Below, one piece after another: positions 24,036 through 36,201 of a DNA stretch of 64,000 bases. The notes beneath the pieces were generated by a model, which made no database searches, was not told where the DNA came from, and was given only the letters and a program-made list of their open reading frames with translations. The DNA lies in assembly GCA_002914805.1 (NCBI GenBank), contig JXTB01000001.1, positions 3,032,679-3,096,678 of the forward strand, read 5' to 3'. Each line of letters opens with the position of its first letter. Positions within the stretch are counted from its first letter, which is position 1. The translations under genes were made by a program, and so were the position numbers. The DNA comes from Parasponia andersonii. Lineage: Eukaryota; Streptophyta; Magnoliopsida; Rosales; Cannabaceae.

Positions 24036-24478
24036 GTAAGCTAGGTTTTCAAACTGCAAATTATTATCACTTTATCTATAACAAAAGCAGAATACATAGC
24101 GGCTACACAAGCTTGCAAAGAGTTATTTAAGTTCAATAGTTATTAGAAGAGCTCAGGTATAAACAAGAGAAGATTCCTCTATTTTGTGATAGTTAGAGTG
24201 CCTTGCACATTGCAAGAAATCCAGTCTTTCATTCTAGGACAAAATACATAGGTGTTTGATATCACTTTGTTTGAGAAGTGGTAGAAGATGGAAGCTTGGA
24301 CATGAAAAATATTCACATTAAGGAGAACCTAGCAGATACTTTAATTAAGCCAATCCACACTAACAAGTTCCAATGGTATAAATTATCATATGACCTAACA
24401 GATATGTAAGCAGTATGAAGAATTGAAGAGAGAAAAAAAAAAAAATTTTAAGTGTGAAGACATGATTAAAATCAAGTT

Positions 24479-24492
24479 TTTAAGTGGGAGAA
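24479..24492 (+). promoter_or_regulatory. Polypurine tract of copia element 1
   Basis: TTAAGTGGGAGAA directly before the 3' LTR start TGTTGAAT; typical of Ty1/copia. Confidence 0.8.
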
Positions 24493-24996
24493 TGTTGAAT
24501 TGTGTGAATGGTCAAATAATGTGACTTAGATCACGTTTAATACCACGGCACATGTGAAGGAAAAGAAAAAGAAAAAAGAAAAAAGAAAAAGGGGGGTGTA
24601 TTGATCGAATGAAGGGTGAAAGGTTTATCGATAAATATTTCTCACCTCAACCTCATTTTGTTTCTCATTCTCAATCTCTTCCTTCTAATAGAGAATTCAA
24701 ACTTAAGAATTTCTCTTAGTGTCTCACTTATTTTTTCTCTTAAATTGTTTAGAATGTGTATTTTCTCCTATTTTAAAAGAGAGAAGTTCATTTGTACTCT
24801 TCTTGTATTTAGAGAAAAGTGAGTTGTAATCTCCTTTTCGTAGTAATATTCTTCATAGCCTTGTTCGTGGACGTAGCTTAAATTGGGTAAACCACATTAA
24901 ATCATTTGTGTGTCTTATCTTTTTCATTTTATCTATATTTTCTCAATTCATATTTTAGCTACGTGTTGTCACTTTCACAAAACTAATCTCCTAACA
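24493..24996 (+). repeat. 3' LTR of copia element 1, 504 bp
   Basis: TGTTGAATTG to CCTAACA; aligns with the 5' LTR but with many substitutions, which points to an old insertion. Confidence 0.9.
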
Positions 24997-25001
24997 CAAA
25001 A

Positions 25002-27055
25002 TACTAACAAGGTAATTAGGACCTAAAGACAAATAATAGCAAAAGAATATCAACCATAAAAAATGAAAAGAACGAAAGGCAAATAAGCTAAAAATAACAA
25101 TTAACGTGTTAAAAATCCAACTAGTTAGCTAACAAAACTCAACAAGTCATAAACAAATTTCAACCAATCAGTTTGATAAAATTTAATCAGTATATAAATC
25201 TCAACTAATTAGATGAAAATTAGGGGGGGGGGGCAAATTTAAGACTTTACAATAAGAAATATGAAATAAAATGAAAACAAAAATTAAAAATAAAAAAAGC
25301 ATCACTAATGATAAAAACATAGCCCCACAAAATACTACTGAGCTACTTTCCTCCATTAAAAGGAAAGAACTAGGACCATTTGACTCTATTGGATTTTTTT
25401 GTACTGTTTTTGCATAATGAAATTTTTATGATTTAGTTTAGATAGGTTGGGTATATAAGAGAAGCAGTCTCAATAAGGGTAATTAAGTCTTTTTATTTAA
25501 GTGGGGTCCAATTTTGGTTCAAAAAGTTATTCAGAATCTGATTAAAAAAAGTTTTTTTGGGGTCAAAAGAGTCCTAGTATGTAGATTTCTCTTAAAAGAA
25601 AGGAAATTAGGCTTTTTATGGCATTTTCAGTAAAATAAAATTAAAAAAATACAGTGGTATATGTTTTTTTAAATTTAGTATAGTTTTTATTAGAAAAATA
25701 ATATTTTCTAAAAAATATTAAAAAAATATAATTTTTAAAAATAATTACTAATAACTGATAATTAATTTCTACGAATTAATAACTAATAATTATAAGTATT
25801 TATAATTGGTGGTTAATAACAGGTAACTAATTTGTAGAAACTGATAACTAGTTACTATTTTAAAAATAATTTTTTTCTTAAAAAATTAAAAAGTGATATG
25901 TTTCTAATAAAAACAGTAAGGATATTGAAAAAAAAAAAAACTCGGCCCCCGTAATATTGTAATTTTTGGGGGCTTTTAGAGGTAAAAGTGTTTACAGCGT
26001 GACGATTAGCGGCTATCAACTCTCGTCATATGGGATTTGGATCCCGAGTAGGAATCCAAATGACTTTTTTAAGGCTAATTTTCGAGATGACTTTTTTTGA
26101 ATCATTAGAATATTAGTGAAAAGTAATTTACAGATAATCAGTATATTAGCTAGTAACCAATGGTCACATGAATATCTGTGATAGATTATAAATATTGTGA
26201 CTCACTAATACGTTGACTACACGTCACTAACATATTATGACGTCTTAAAACAATTAATATAAAAAATTGCTCTTAAAAAGTCAATTTTGTCCAAATTACT
26301 CCTAATCAAGCCCTTTCCCCTTGCCATCGTATGTACTGCAAGGGCCCATGTACTTGGATAGTCAATTTTAAGGTCAATTTTGTATCATATGACAAATGGT
26401 GTCCGTTAAGCATGGTAAAATAATTATAAGAAAATCACAGGGTCTCCTTTATTTTTCTTTTCTTTTCTTTTCTTTTTTATGGTTAAATGATCAATTATAT
26501 GTATTTTTACACTTAATACATCTACTTATATATGCTGAGTATATTAATTTTTATATAAGGAACATTATATTTCATATATGGTACATAATAATCATATTAT
26601 TTTGTTACAGCATTTGCAAAACGGATTTTTTCATATACTAATTTACTTCTCATACAACTATATATGAAGAGTGTAGTTGGAGGTATATAGCTTGGTAACT
26701 AAATATTCTTTCTGTTATGGAGATCCTAAAACTCAGATTCCTCTCCTTTCGAATTACCCTTCTTCCAATTATCAAAAGATAATAATAGTTCTATAATGTC
26801 ACACGACTTCATAAAGTCAGATCATGAGTAGTCCACCTAGCAAGTTGCTCAGGAATGATGGCCGTACACGGGTTCCTCATTAACCACAATAGACTTCTTT
26901 ATTCTTAATTTATAATCCAACATCAAAATGACTTAAATTTGTAACCATAACCGAATATGCAAGTGTCCATATGTATATACACTAATTAGTAAACCACAAG
27001 GGGCTGCCGTGACTCAACTTTGAAAATTTCACAGCCCCTAGTTTGTACATATCAT
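25002..27055. other. Gene-free AT-rich stretch
   Basis: No gene seen. It holds a G run (25226-25235), a foldback repeat (25620-25935), a poly-A run near 25929 and T-rich tracts. Confidence 0.55.
25620..25935. repeat. Foldback repeat with a TAACTAATAACTA core
   Basis: AAATATT/TTTTTAAAAA arms flank a core of repeated AACTAATAACT and AACTAGTTACT motifs. The layout resembles the repeat at 5990-6370, though arm sequence is low-complexity. Confidence 0.4.
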
Positions 27056-27143
27056 GAATCTCGCAATTTAATTATAAGATGGGGAAAGATATAAAGTTAG
27101 AATCTCGCAATTTAATTATAAGATGGGGAAAGATATAAAGTTA
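27056..27143. repeat. Perfect 44-bp tandem duplication
   Basis: 27056-27099 and 27100-27143 are identical, beginning GAATCTCGCAATTTAATT. The second copy abuts a MITE fragment. Confidence 0.95.
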
Positions 27144-27285
27144 AGTATTTTTTTTTTAAGCCATTGGATTACCATTATAATGAAGTGTATGAAAAAATAT
27201 GCATCATTAATACTCAATATACATACTAAATTTTCATTGGCTAAATTGATACCTATGCATAGTTAAAAAAAATAATATTGGTGCC
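27144..27285 (-). mobile_element. MITE fragment, same family as 29954-30191
   Basis: On the minus strand it starts GGCACCAATATTATTTTTTT and continues AGGTATCAATTTAGCCAAT, TTAATGATGCAT and GGTAATCCAATGGCT, matching the plus-strand MITE at 29954. The other end is missing. A TA microsatellite (27287-27310) flanks the intact end. Confidence 0.65.
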
Positions 27286-27286
27286 A

Positions 27287-27310
27287 CATATATATATATA
27301 TATATATATA
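27287..27310. repeat. TA microsatellite
   Basis: About 12 AT/TA units next to the MITE end. Confidence 0.95.
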
Positions 27311-29930
27311 AAAGCCATGATCTTATTATTATACAATGAGATCTGATCCATTCCAACGATCGACAAGCCGTTCCAAGTGGTATCACGGCACACCAAACAT
27401 GATCTTCAAAGAATACCACCTATCAAACTCTCAGTAAAGCATTTTCAAAACAATTTTATTAACTTCTGTAGTAATAATTTCAATTAATACCAATTAACTG
27501 ACAAGTATAATATCGACAAGCGTAGTATCATTCTTTTAAATTCACACATTTTTTGTGCCGAGTTTGCAACTGTGCCGAACAAGAGGAGCTATATTATTTG
27601 AGAAATCAGTAACGTTTGTAACCATTTGTAATTCTAACAGTAAAATTTACAAACTATAATCGTAGATAAAATGCATGTCCCTAAGAATACACCAATGGAA
27701 ATCCACTTTTGTTTTTTTCAATGAGTAGAAGCAAATCATTCGTCCAATATGCTCAATGATTATTTGGCACGTCATTCAATTAAAATAATTAAAAATTATA
27801 AAAGAATTCACTTCTTTTATTTTTTTAGCTTAAAATTAGGGATAAAATTATTTTAGAAAAAAAAAAAGAAAAAAAAAAACAACAACGTATTTTCATCCAT
27901 AGCAATAAAATTTAAGCTCACAAAATTCATATATATAGTCAAACTTAAAGTTTAAAATTGTTTAAATTTTACCTTTCAAACTCAGATAACATAAATCACG
28001 AAAATTAAAAACTGTGTTTAAAAGTTGGCATAATTAGAGATTTGTCAGATATTACTGATCATTCATTAGTTTTAAATAGTTGCCATTTGAATGGTCTATT
28101 TCCAAAGAAGCCTTTTTTTTTATTTTTTCTTTATACCAATCGACAATTTTGAAGAGTAAAATCGTCTTTGTCAATTATTATAAATCTCAATTTTTGTTAT
28201 AATATGTGTCAATCCAGTAAGATTTGAAAGAAAAACATATATTAAACGTTTCACCAAATTTTTCCTTTGCAAAAACGTAAAATTTGCAAAAATATCTTTT
28301 TTTCGTTATCCCTTTAAATTTAATGTGTTAAAATCTAATTTGCACGGAGAAAGGAAGGAAAAAATAAAATAAAAACTAGCCTCGTCAAATGTGATTATTA
28401 TCGTTACCACATTCAAACGCAATTTAGAAACTTATTGTACAAAGGATAATTACTTTATTGAAACCCTAGAAATATCATTATCAAAAAAAAAAAAAAAAAA
28501 AAAAAAAAAGAAAGAAGTGGTATAGCACCAATTTCGCTAGTTATCTAATCAATTGTGACTTTAAGGAAACGACACAGGCAGCGTGGATGAGTTTCACCAG
28601 TATCCAACTATTCCCGGCAAATTTGACAATCCCAAACCCCATCAGATTCAGATATGAATGAAAATATGTATTTGACGTAAATTCAATTCATCTCATTTTC
28701 TTATATCCTATCCAGTTATAAGTTTTTTCATTAGTTTTAAAATTATGTACGTAATTTCACAGGAATCATATAGAAAACTTCATGATTGATTGGAATTTTT
28801 TCTGGTGAGATTTATTCATGCAAATATTTTGTCGTAGCTGATATCATGTCATGGAGGAGTTTGATAAGGTTTATTTTTATTTTCACTTTTTGGAAGTGAT
28901 AAATTGCTATCTTATGTTATTAAATATATTTAACGTCACTCCTATGTATATATGTAAGGGCTACTAATCCATTAGGTTTTTTTTTTCCACTTATTTATAG
29001 TAATTATTTCATCCAATTAAAATTTGTCACACACATTTTATATAAAAAATAGAAAGATAATGTGTATTTATTATTTTTTTAATTACTTAAATCATGTTAG
29101 CCATTAATAATGATTGACAATTAAAAAAATACTTATAGATAGGTAAAAAGAAAATATAATTATATAGGACTATAATCTAATAAATTTTTTTCCTATTTAT
29201 AGATAGATGTTTTTTTTAATTATTGGATCATTATATAATGGCTGTCATCATTTGATAGTTAAAAAATAATAATAATAGTAAATATACATTATTTAATGCT
29301 ATTTCCATATAATATATATATCTATATATACTGATAAAGACTCAAATACTAATTTTGTAGAAACAACCGATAGGTTAAAAAAAAAGTATAATTATTCTAC
29401 TCCTTACTTCCCTTTCTTTTTTTTTTTTGATAAAAAAAATTATCTCTTTCTTATTAAGGGAACACATCTCTTTTATTAGCAGACATAACTTTCTTAATTT
29501 TTTTTTTTTCCTTTTTACTCTTCCTAACGGTTCTATTAACGTTTTTTTTAATCTCATGGTTCTCGTGACTTATGGCTTTTTAATTACATGTCTATTATAT
29601 TGAGCAATTAAGTGTCTATTATAGACCAATTATAGAAGGAGCAATTACGTGTCATTTTAATTGAATATTGTGCCTATCAATAACACATTAGACAATACAT
29701 ACCATACGTCAAATTCATAATTTATTTTTTTTCCCCATTTAGCTAATATTCTAAACTATCCAATTAAGTCAAAACGACTGAATATGGAATGGATAGTATT
29801 TATAGCACATATTTACAAAAGAATTAGTCTTATGAAAGGCCAACTTATGTCCCTTATTAGCCATTTATGTGAAGGGAATAAATTAAAATGCAATAAACGT
29901 TTGCATTTCAACGTTAACAATGTTCCTTTT
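27311..29930. other. Gene-free AT-rich stretch
   Basis: No gene seen. It contains a 27-base A run at 28483-28509, several T and A runs, and short diverged pieces resembling the MITE family near 28965-29300 (for example CTACTAATCCATTAGG and AAAAATACTTATAGATAGG). Confidence 0.5.
28483..28509. repeat. Poly-A run, 27 bases
   Basis: Uninterrupted A run; could mark the tail of an old retroposed sequence, but nothing recognisable lies upstream. Confidence 0.9.
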
Positions 29931-29953
29931 AATATATATATATATATATATAT
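29931..29953. repeat. TA microsatellite
   Basis: TA repeat at the left border of the MITE, probably its insertion target. Confidence 0.95.
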
Positions 29954-30191
29954 GGGCACCAATCCAGTATGTATTTTTTATTTTTACTATAGGTATCAAT
30001 TTGGCCAATAAAAATTTAGCATGCACTTTTTTTTATTGTAAAAAGTAAGAGAGAGAAAGAACATTAATGATGCACGTCTTTCATGCACTTTATTATAGCC
30101 ATTAGATCACCATTTAATAGTGATCAAACGGCTAAAAAAAAAAATAACTACCCATAAGTAAAGAAAAAAAATACCTATTGGATTGGCAACC
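29954..30191 (+). mobile_element. MITE, 238 bp, TIR with CCAATCC
   Basis: The left end GGGCACCAATCCAGTATGTA and the right end, in reverse complement GGTTGCCAATCCAATAGGTA, form an imperfect TIR, each followed by a T run. Both sides are TA-rich, so the target-site duplication cannot be read. Related copies lie at 27144-27285 (minus) and 37218-37343 (plus, partial). Confidence 0.7.
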
Positions 30192-30752
30192 TAATATATA
30201 TTTATATATATATATATATATAAAAACAGTATTAAAAAAATTGGCAATAAACTTTAATAAACTTTAATTTATACTAGGAGAATAATATTAAGGAATCAGT
30301 TAAATATATATACATATAAGTGGCTATAGGTAAAACAAACAATAAATACTCCAAATTTTTTTTGTCAACTAACCACTAAATCAAAACTATTAAATCTCTA
30401 TCTAAATTGTCAAAATTTTTGTATCTATTGATAGATAAATGTCAAAAAGCTTATTAGAGTCTGACCCATATATATTTATGTACTTTGTTGGTTCTTACGA
30501 TTAGTCTTTAAATTAAGAATAATTGGTCATTCCCCCAGTTTGCTCTTAGTATAAATTTGCCCTCTCTTTTTTTCCCATTTCGCACCCCTCCCCTTATTTT
30601 TGATTTTGTACTCCATTACCCCCCTCGGTAGCAAAATCGTTCATTTATTCCTCGCTCCTTCTCTTAACACTAATACCATTAGAAAACAGCATGAGAAAGA
30701 GTCAAATGGTTTTCTCATAATTGGTAGACCATCAATGATTAGAAAGCATAAA

Positions 30753-30786
<34 letters not shown>

Positions 30787-31241
30787 TACTTAAAACTTGA
30801 TGTATGTGTCGCATTAGGCATAAATGTTTTGTTACAGTTCTTATTTTGACTATAAAATCATGCACTTTTTTAGGACGTAATTTCCGAAAATATTTTGTGA
30901 AACCTTTGAGTAAAAACAAAAATTACTATTTCATGCCTCTTTCTTGGCTTTTTGTTTTTGTTTCAATTTAACCATATACATAAATATGTTACATATTTTC
31001 ATTTATTTCATTTATTTAACCTTAAAAACTCGCATTTCCAAAATGCCCAATAGAAGAATACCATTTATTTAATTCTTTAAAAGGATAAAAAAAAAACTAT
31101 TTGGCCTTTCTTATGGATGGTCTTCTAACTGTGTTAGTACTGAGGGGGGAAAAGATGAATAATTTTGCCATTTAAGAGGTAATAGAGTACAAAGTCAAAA
31201 AGTAAAAGAGCATAAGAGCAAAAGTGAGCGTGTAAAATGAC
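30192..31241. other. Gene-free AT-rich stretch
   Basis: No gene recognised. TA-rich runs near 30200-30220 and a trinucleotide microsatellite at 30754-30786. Confidence 0.5.
30754..30786. repeat. (ATT)11 microsatellite
   Basis: Eleven perfect ATT units. Confidence 0.97.
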
Positions 31242-31244
31242 TAA

Positions 31245-31606
31245 GGGTTTGTTTGGTTCAACTATTTCATTCTATTTAAATAGAAAATCCATTAGAATGG
31301 GTGTTTATTTCTAACAATTCTAGTTTTTTCATTCAAATAGTTTTTTGGAATAAGTATTTATTTCAACCATTTAGTTTTTTCATTCAAATAGTCCATTAGT
31401 CACATCAATTATTGGAATGCATTTGTGTGTCTTAGAATAAGAATAGAATCTAGGAAGTATTTTTGAATAATCCAATCTAATGTCTCTCATTCTAATTACA
31501 ACACATTTTACTTTATTTTACTTCAAATATCTCCTATTTTAATTATAACCACATTCTATAATTTCCATTTAAATACATCTATTCAATGAGTGAACTAAAC
31601 GAGGCC
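31245..31606. mobile_element. PIF/Harbinger (Tourist-like) MITE, 362 bp
   Basis: The left end is GGGTTTGTTTGGTTCA; the right end in reverse complement is GGCCTCGTTTAGTTCA (12 of 16 match). The flanks are TAA on both sides (31242-31244 and 31607-31609), the 3-bp TTA/TAA target typical of PIF/Harbinger. Interior is AT-rich and noncoding. Confidence 0.75.
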
Positions 31607-31609
31607 TAA

Positions 31610-33060
31610 TTGTTCTTGAATTAATATTTATTCTATTGAAAAAAATACGAAAAGAAAACTACATTAAGTTAGTGCCACGAGTCTTTTTAATTAATTAATG
31701 TACCTTATTCAAATTTTGAATTAAGTACCACGAGCATGGACTAATTTCATTTTGAAATCACAGAATTTCTTTTAAAATAAATAGTTTAGCCACATTTTCA
31801 AATGTTAGGAATAGGGTTTTGTGGTATTTTGAAATGCTATAAACTTTTATCGACAATTTAGAAAGTATATTTGTTTATTAAGTTAAATAATTTAATGAGA
31901 TCTAGAAACTTCATTAATACATTTAGTAGCATAACAATGTATTTTATATGTAAGATTAGAGATGTCAAACATATTTTGTCATGCTGGTACAATCTATTTA
32001 AATTGGACACAAATATACTTTCATATAAGATACGGCTTACTTTTTAGTCATGTTTAAATTTTAAAATCACTAATCTAATACGATCCATTGGCACATACTC
32101 TAGTATGCCTATTATGTCAGTACTACCAACCCATTTGGACTAAAATTAGTCTATTTAAATGGCAATTGTTTTTAATTTTAATGTCGTTTTTATCAACTTT
32201 TTTTTCCTCAAATCATTCAAATTAGTACAAAAATAATTATTGATGCAATAAAATAAATATCAAACTTTTTAACACCAAAAAATAACAAAACAAAAACAAA
32301 AACAAAAACTGGGGAAATATTTTTATCTAATATTGATTATAAATTAAGTGTCTCCAAATTAGGTTGTTACCTGTATACTAGTAAAACAATTTAATAATAC
32401 ATAAGTGCAATATGCTAATATGTCGTGTCTATATGATAGTGTATCATGCCGTATGCTCAACTCATCGTGATACATTGTTATGTCATACAGCCTTACTAAT
32501 GAACTAGTCCGGCCCTCTTAACGGCTCTAGTCGAGACCTTCGTGGCATCAATATTAAACATTATAATATTTGTATCATAATTTATTAGTTTAATAATATC
32601 ATCAAAATATGAGTTCAGCGACTTTTTAAGTGCCATATTATGGTTAATTGCGATAAACGTTTTGCATAAATACTTTACTATACCTTAAAATAATTTACTT
32701 TACCATCTTATCATATAAATAATTAAAATTGGACAGCTATCTACAATGTAAGTGTTCCCTTCTTTTTCTTTTTCTTTTTCTTTTTTTTTTTTTTGAGTGG
32801 ATCTACTGTTTAGGTTTACACTCGTGTTAAACACGTTCATTTTTTCAACACTTTCTGTCATATCGGTTGTATATAGACATATATCTTTGAATGATTTATG
32901 TTGATTGTATAGCTTCTCCAACATAGTGACATGAACTTCTCACTCGTGTTGAATACGTTAGGCTTCTCAACCCCATATAATTGGGCTTATTATGAGCTCT
33001 TGGATAATGACATATAATTCTTACTCATTTTAAACTTTCAACCAATAAGCCTCTTCCGTC
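31610..33060. other. Gene-free stretch
   Basis: No gene recognised. A pyrimidine tract (TTTTTC repeats) lies at 32760-32792. The phrase CTCGTGTT(A/G)AA(C/T)ACGTT occurs twice (near 32821 and 32944), a small diverged duplication. Confidence 0.45.
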
Positions 33061-34824
33061 TATGTTTGGTAGGAGGGGATTAAGATAGGAAGGAAAAAGC
33101 AGTGCCAGTTGGAGGTATAGGTGAGTTAGGCTTTTGCCTAGGGCTCCACCTCTAATCAAGGTCCTCGCAATTTCTTTTTTTTTTTTTTAATAATTCTCTT
33201 ATAATATTTTTTTTAATTTTACATTAAGGTTTTAACCAAAAAAGGAAAAAAAAAACAAAAAAAAAACACTTAAGAAAGGAAAAAAAATTAATAGTATATC
33301 CCTATTTTCTAACCATGTTTAAATTTCAAAAGTCAAACAAAATCTTTTATGTCAAACTTCAATTCAATTAAATATTCTAATTACGTATTATCTTTTCATA
33401 TTTCTATAATTACATTTTTTAGAAATTATTTTCTTGATAAATCTTCAAATATTAACTAAATAATTGAAATTGACAAATATTTCTTTTTTTTTTTAACATC
33501 AACGTTTTTTTTCAATCTATAAATCATTTTCTTTACTTAGACATAAATATGTATATATATTCTCCACTATACTTTGCAAAAAAAGGGAAAAAAAATTACT
33601 CGAATTTGCTTTTATGCTCTCTCTGGCAGTTTCTTTTTTTCTTTTTTCTTTTTTTTTTAGTTGTAGAGTTCTCAAAAATAGAAAAACACTAAAAGTAGAG
33701 ATATAAAAAGTCACTAGAAGAGTTGAGTTTAATTTGAAGAAACTATTAATTATTGCTTGTTTGATTGGCATAGTAGATTTTTAGGTTATATATTTCTTTT
33801 TCACTGATTTCTTGTTAACTATTGAGTAATATTATTTTTTAAATTTCACATTAACTATTTTATTTTCTTATATAGTTTTTTTTTTTGTAAGGGTTAATTT
33901 GCTTTTATATCTAACTAGCAATAAGAATAAATTTGTCTTTCAAGCTAAAAAGATTAAAAAAAATAGTATTGATATATCTATTAGAAAATTTTCATATTGA
34001 TATGTGAAACTAGCTCGAGTTTAAAAGAAAGATAGAGATCTCTTGAGTCAATCACAAAATAGCAATATCCACTAGTGGTAAAATGATTCTTTTTTTAGTA
34101 TTAAAATTTTGTTATCTTGTTGATGCAAAATGAGAGTATTTTAGCAAATTATTCCGACAAATAATTTTTTTCCTTTTAATTTTTAAGAAGGCTCTTATTT
34201 GAGAATTTGCCTAAGACCCCTAAAGTGCTTGAACCAGCCCTAGAAAAAAGTACATTACTAGCTAGAGAAGGGACATGATAGAAGAAAGAGAACATGTTTG
34301 GTACGAGAGAAATGATATAAGATCAAAATTTCCTCCCTTATTTGGTAGGAAGGAGATATAGAAGGAGTGAGAACGTTTTAGTTGTACAACTAGGAATCTA
34401 CTACTTTATCGAACAATTCTATCCCAAAATTTATCCAAATCCATCAATTAATCCCGTTAATTGATGATAGGAAGTAATGATAGGAAGAAGATGGGTAGAG
34501 ATGGATTTAAAATAGAGTAGTTGTTTAGTAGGAAAGATTTAAAAAATATATATTTTAGGAAAGAAAGATTGATTAGGCAATAGATTCTATATCTTCAATT
34601 TATCAAATTTTCAATCTCTTCAAATTAGAGAGATTTTATAAGAGAATTTCACCCTTAAGTGTAAACTTTCTTTCTTCTAGCAAATAAGCGAGAGGATTTT
34701 GTCTTCTCTTCTTCCTCTCATATCAAATACCTCACGAGAAGAGTGTTTTCTTTTCTCTCTCAACTCCTTTCAAAGGTTTTGACACTTTCCTTTTTTTCAT
34801 CTTTCTCCTCTCTTCTCAAACATA
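33061..34824. mobile_element. Candidate TIR element holding the hAT element at 33100
   Basis: The left end TATGTTTGGTAGGAGGGGA and the right end in reverse complement TATGTTTGAGAAGAGAGGA are an imperfect inverted pair. Similar text (CATGTTTGGTACGAGAGAA) recurs at 34291. No target-site duplication was found, so this outer element is tentative. Confidence 0.35.
33100..34242. mobile_element. Non-autonomous hAT-like transposon, 1143 bp
   Basis: The left end is CAGTGCCAGTTGGAGG; the right end in reverse complement is TAGGGCTGGTTCAAGC. Flanks GGAAAAAG (33092-33099) and GAAAAAAG (34243-34250) match at 7 of 8 bases, the hAT TSD length. The subterminal TTAGGCTTTTGCCTAGGGC resembles the right end of the 4888-5638 element. 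No transposase is visible in the AT-rich interior. Confidence 0.7.
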
Positions 34825-34849
34825 TATTTAGTGAAAAAAGATAAAGAAA

Positions 34850-35290
34850 ATGTAATTATTTTGAGACAAAATGATATTTTAGAATTATTTTTTGAATTTA
34901 TTATTTTTATTTAAATTAGTGATTTTTATTATAACCGCTATAACAAACAATCATAGTAATTATTATGGGAGCGTCTATGATATGGCCCATCAAATAGGAT
35001 ACCAATAGAGCTCGATCAAAGTGTAAAAATTTAATTGTTCAAATCAAAGTAGATATAATTGACCGGAAAGTGTCTTCGAAAGTATTTTCTTTGTTAACAT
35101 CTTCGAACAATATTTATTAGATTTGAATGTGATGATTATATTAATGTGGAGTGTATCAAATTGTCTTCTCAACTATCAAAAGTTTCAATGGTACCCGTGG
35201 TACTAATAAAATCAATACTTTATCAAGCAAACTAATAGAATATGTCAAGCAAATGCTAATAGAATAACTTAAATAGAAGACAATGGCCAA
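34850..35290. other. Gene-free AT-rich stretch
   Basis: Nothing recognisable beyond AT-rich sequence leading into the CACTA subterminal repeats. Confidence 0.45.
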
Positions 35291-35299
35291 ATTTAAAAA

Positions 35300-35751
35300 G
35301 ACACCTTTTTTTAAAGCAACCAAGACATTGTTTATTATTTTACGCCAATTTTTAATCAAAACAACGTCCATTAAAGACATTTTAAGAACCCGCATTTATT
35401 TAAGACACTTAATGCCGATTCTTAGGGAACTAGCGTCTATTTGAGATATTTAATGCTATTTTTTAAGAAACTAACATCTATTTAAGATATTTAACGCTAG
35501 TTTTTAAGATACTAATGTTTATTTGAGATATTTAATAAGAACCGGAGTCTATTTAATATTATGGATTTTTTTTTATCGAGTTGTTTTGTTGATTTGAGGA
35601 TAAAATAATATTATGGTTATTTGTTTTGTGTCTTTTGTGTTCTAAATTGGCTTCTATTGAACGTACATTTAAAGACAACTGAATATAAGTCGGTATTTGA
35701 ACTAGCATTAAATGGAAAAATCAGTGTCTATTTACATTATTGTAGTAGTGA
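35300..35751 (-). mobile_element. Terminal part of a CACTA (EnSpm) element with subterminal repeats
   Basis: Read on the minus strand from 35751 the end is CACTACTACAATAATGTAAA, the CACTA-type terminus. Inside, 35370-35560 holds about four diverged units of 41-50 bp (GTTTTTAAGAAACTAAC, then GTCTATTTAAGATATTTAA), as expected of the subterminal transposase-binding repeats of this superfamily. The opposite end was not found, so this is probably a fragment. Confidence 0.6.
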
Positions 35752-36191
35752 AATTAGATTTGGAGTTCGCTTTTTTGCACTTAAAAAATGTTAAAAATAA
35801 GAAGACTTATAAAGTTCGATTTATTGTGGGTTTGACTAAGATCACAAACACAATTGGAGGAGAACCAAAAAGAAAACTTTGAACCAAAACATCAGGTCTT
35901 GGGGACAATTTTTATTCAACTTTGTCTGCTTTGGATCAAGAATTAATGGGTCTAGGTTAAAATATATAGAATCTCATATAATGGGTTTGGGGTTTTCACA
36001 AAAAAAATAATAATAATAAAAAATAAATGAAAAATAAAAAAAATTTTGGAAACGGGCATAATCAAAATACGATTATAGGAGGAAAAAGAGTGATTTAACT
36101 TTGAAGAAGCTTTTGAAAGATTTTTACATGCCCAAGGAACCACGAATATAGACAAATACTTATTGCTAAAAATAATCGAACTCACAAGTAA
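35752..36191. other. Gene-free AT-rich stretch
   Basis: No gene recognised; contains an AATAAT run near 36005. Confidence 0.45.
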
Positions 36192-36201
36192 AAATAAAAA
36201 T

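Larger units (their letters stand above)
19661..24400 (+). pseudogene. pol: pol of copia element 1 (integrase, reverse transcriptase, RNase H), broken and interrupted
   Basis: Pieces in order: pre-integrase RYVKSLKKNLLSLEQL (19919); integrase core LRMDNRGEYTRDEFDNF near 20500; integrase C-terminal part LPKTFWVEVVKTVCYVINRS and KKCVFLGYVDGVKGYCLWDP (20628-20970); reverse transcriptase CARLVVKGYAQKE, HLDVKTIFF (21375-21590) and the catalytic LYIDDI near 21790; then RPDIAQAVGVVSQY, YIKGTL and SITGYVFTLAKGLVS (22066-22370). RNase H resumes after the nested insertion at about 24044 with LSITKAEYIAATQACKE and continues to ENLADTLIKPI. Stops and frameshifts are frequent throughout. Interruption at 22377-24035 is described separately. 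Confidence 0.85.
18216..24996 (+). mobile_element. Ty1/copia LTR retrotransposon, decayed, with a nested insertion
   Basis: A 6.8-kb element flanked by a perfect 5-bp TSD CAAAA (18211-18215 and 24997-25001). LTRs of about 510 bp flank gag, then integrase, reverse transcriptase and RNase H, the order that defines Ty1/copia. It is badly degraded by many stops and frameshifts. RNase H is split by a 1.66-kb insertion, and the integrase core is internally duplicated. No clear primer binding site remains after the 5' LTR. Confidence 0.9.

Noticed and set aside
33517..33771. Transposase ORF inside the hAT element
   Set aside because: The frame is AT-rich low-complexity sequence with no hAT transposase motif.
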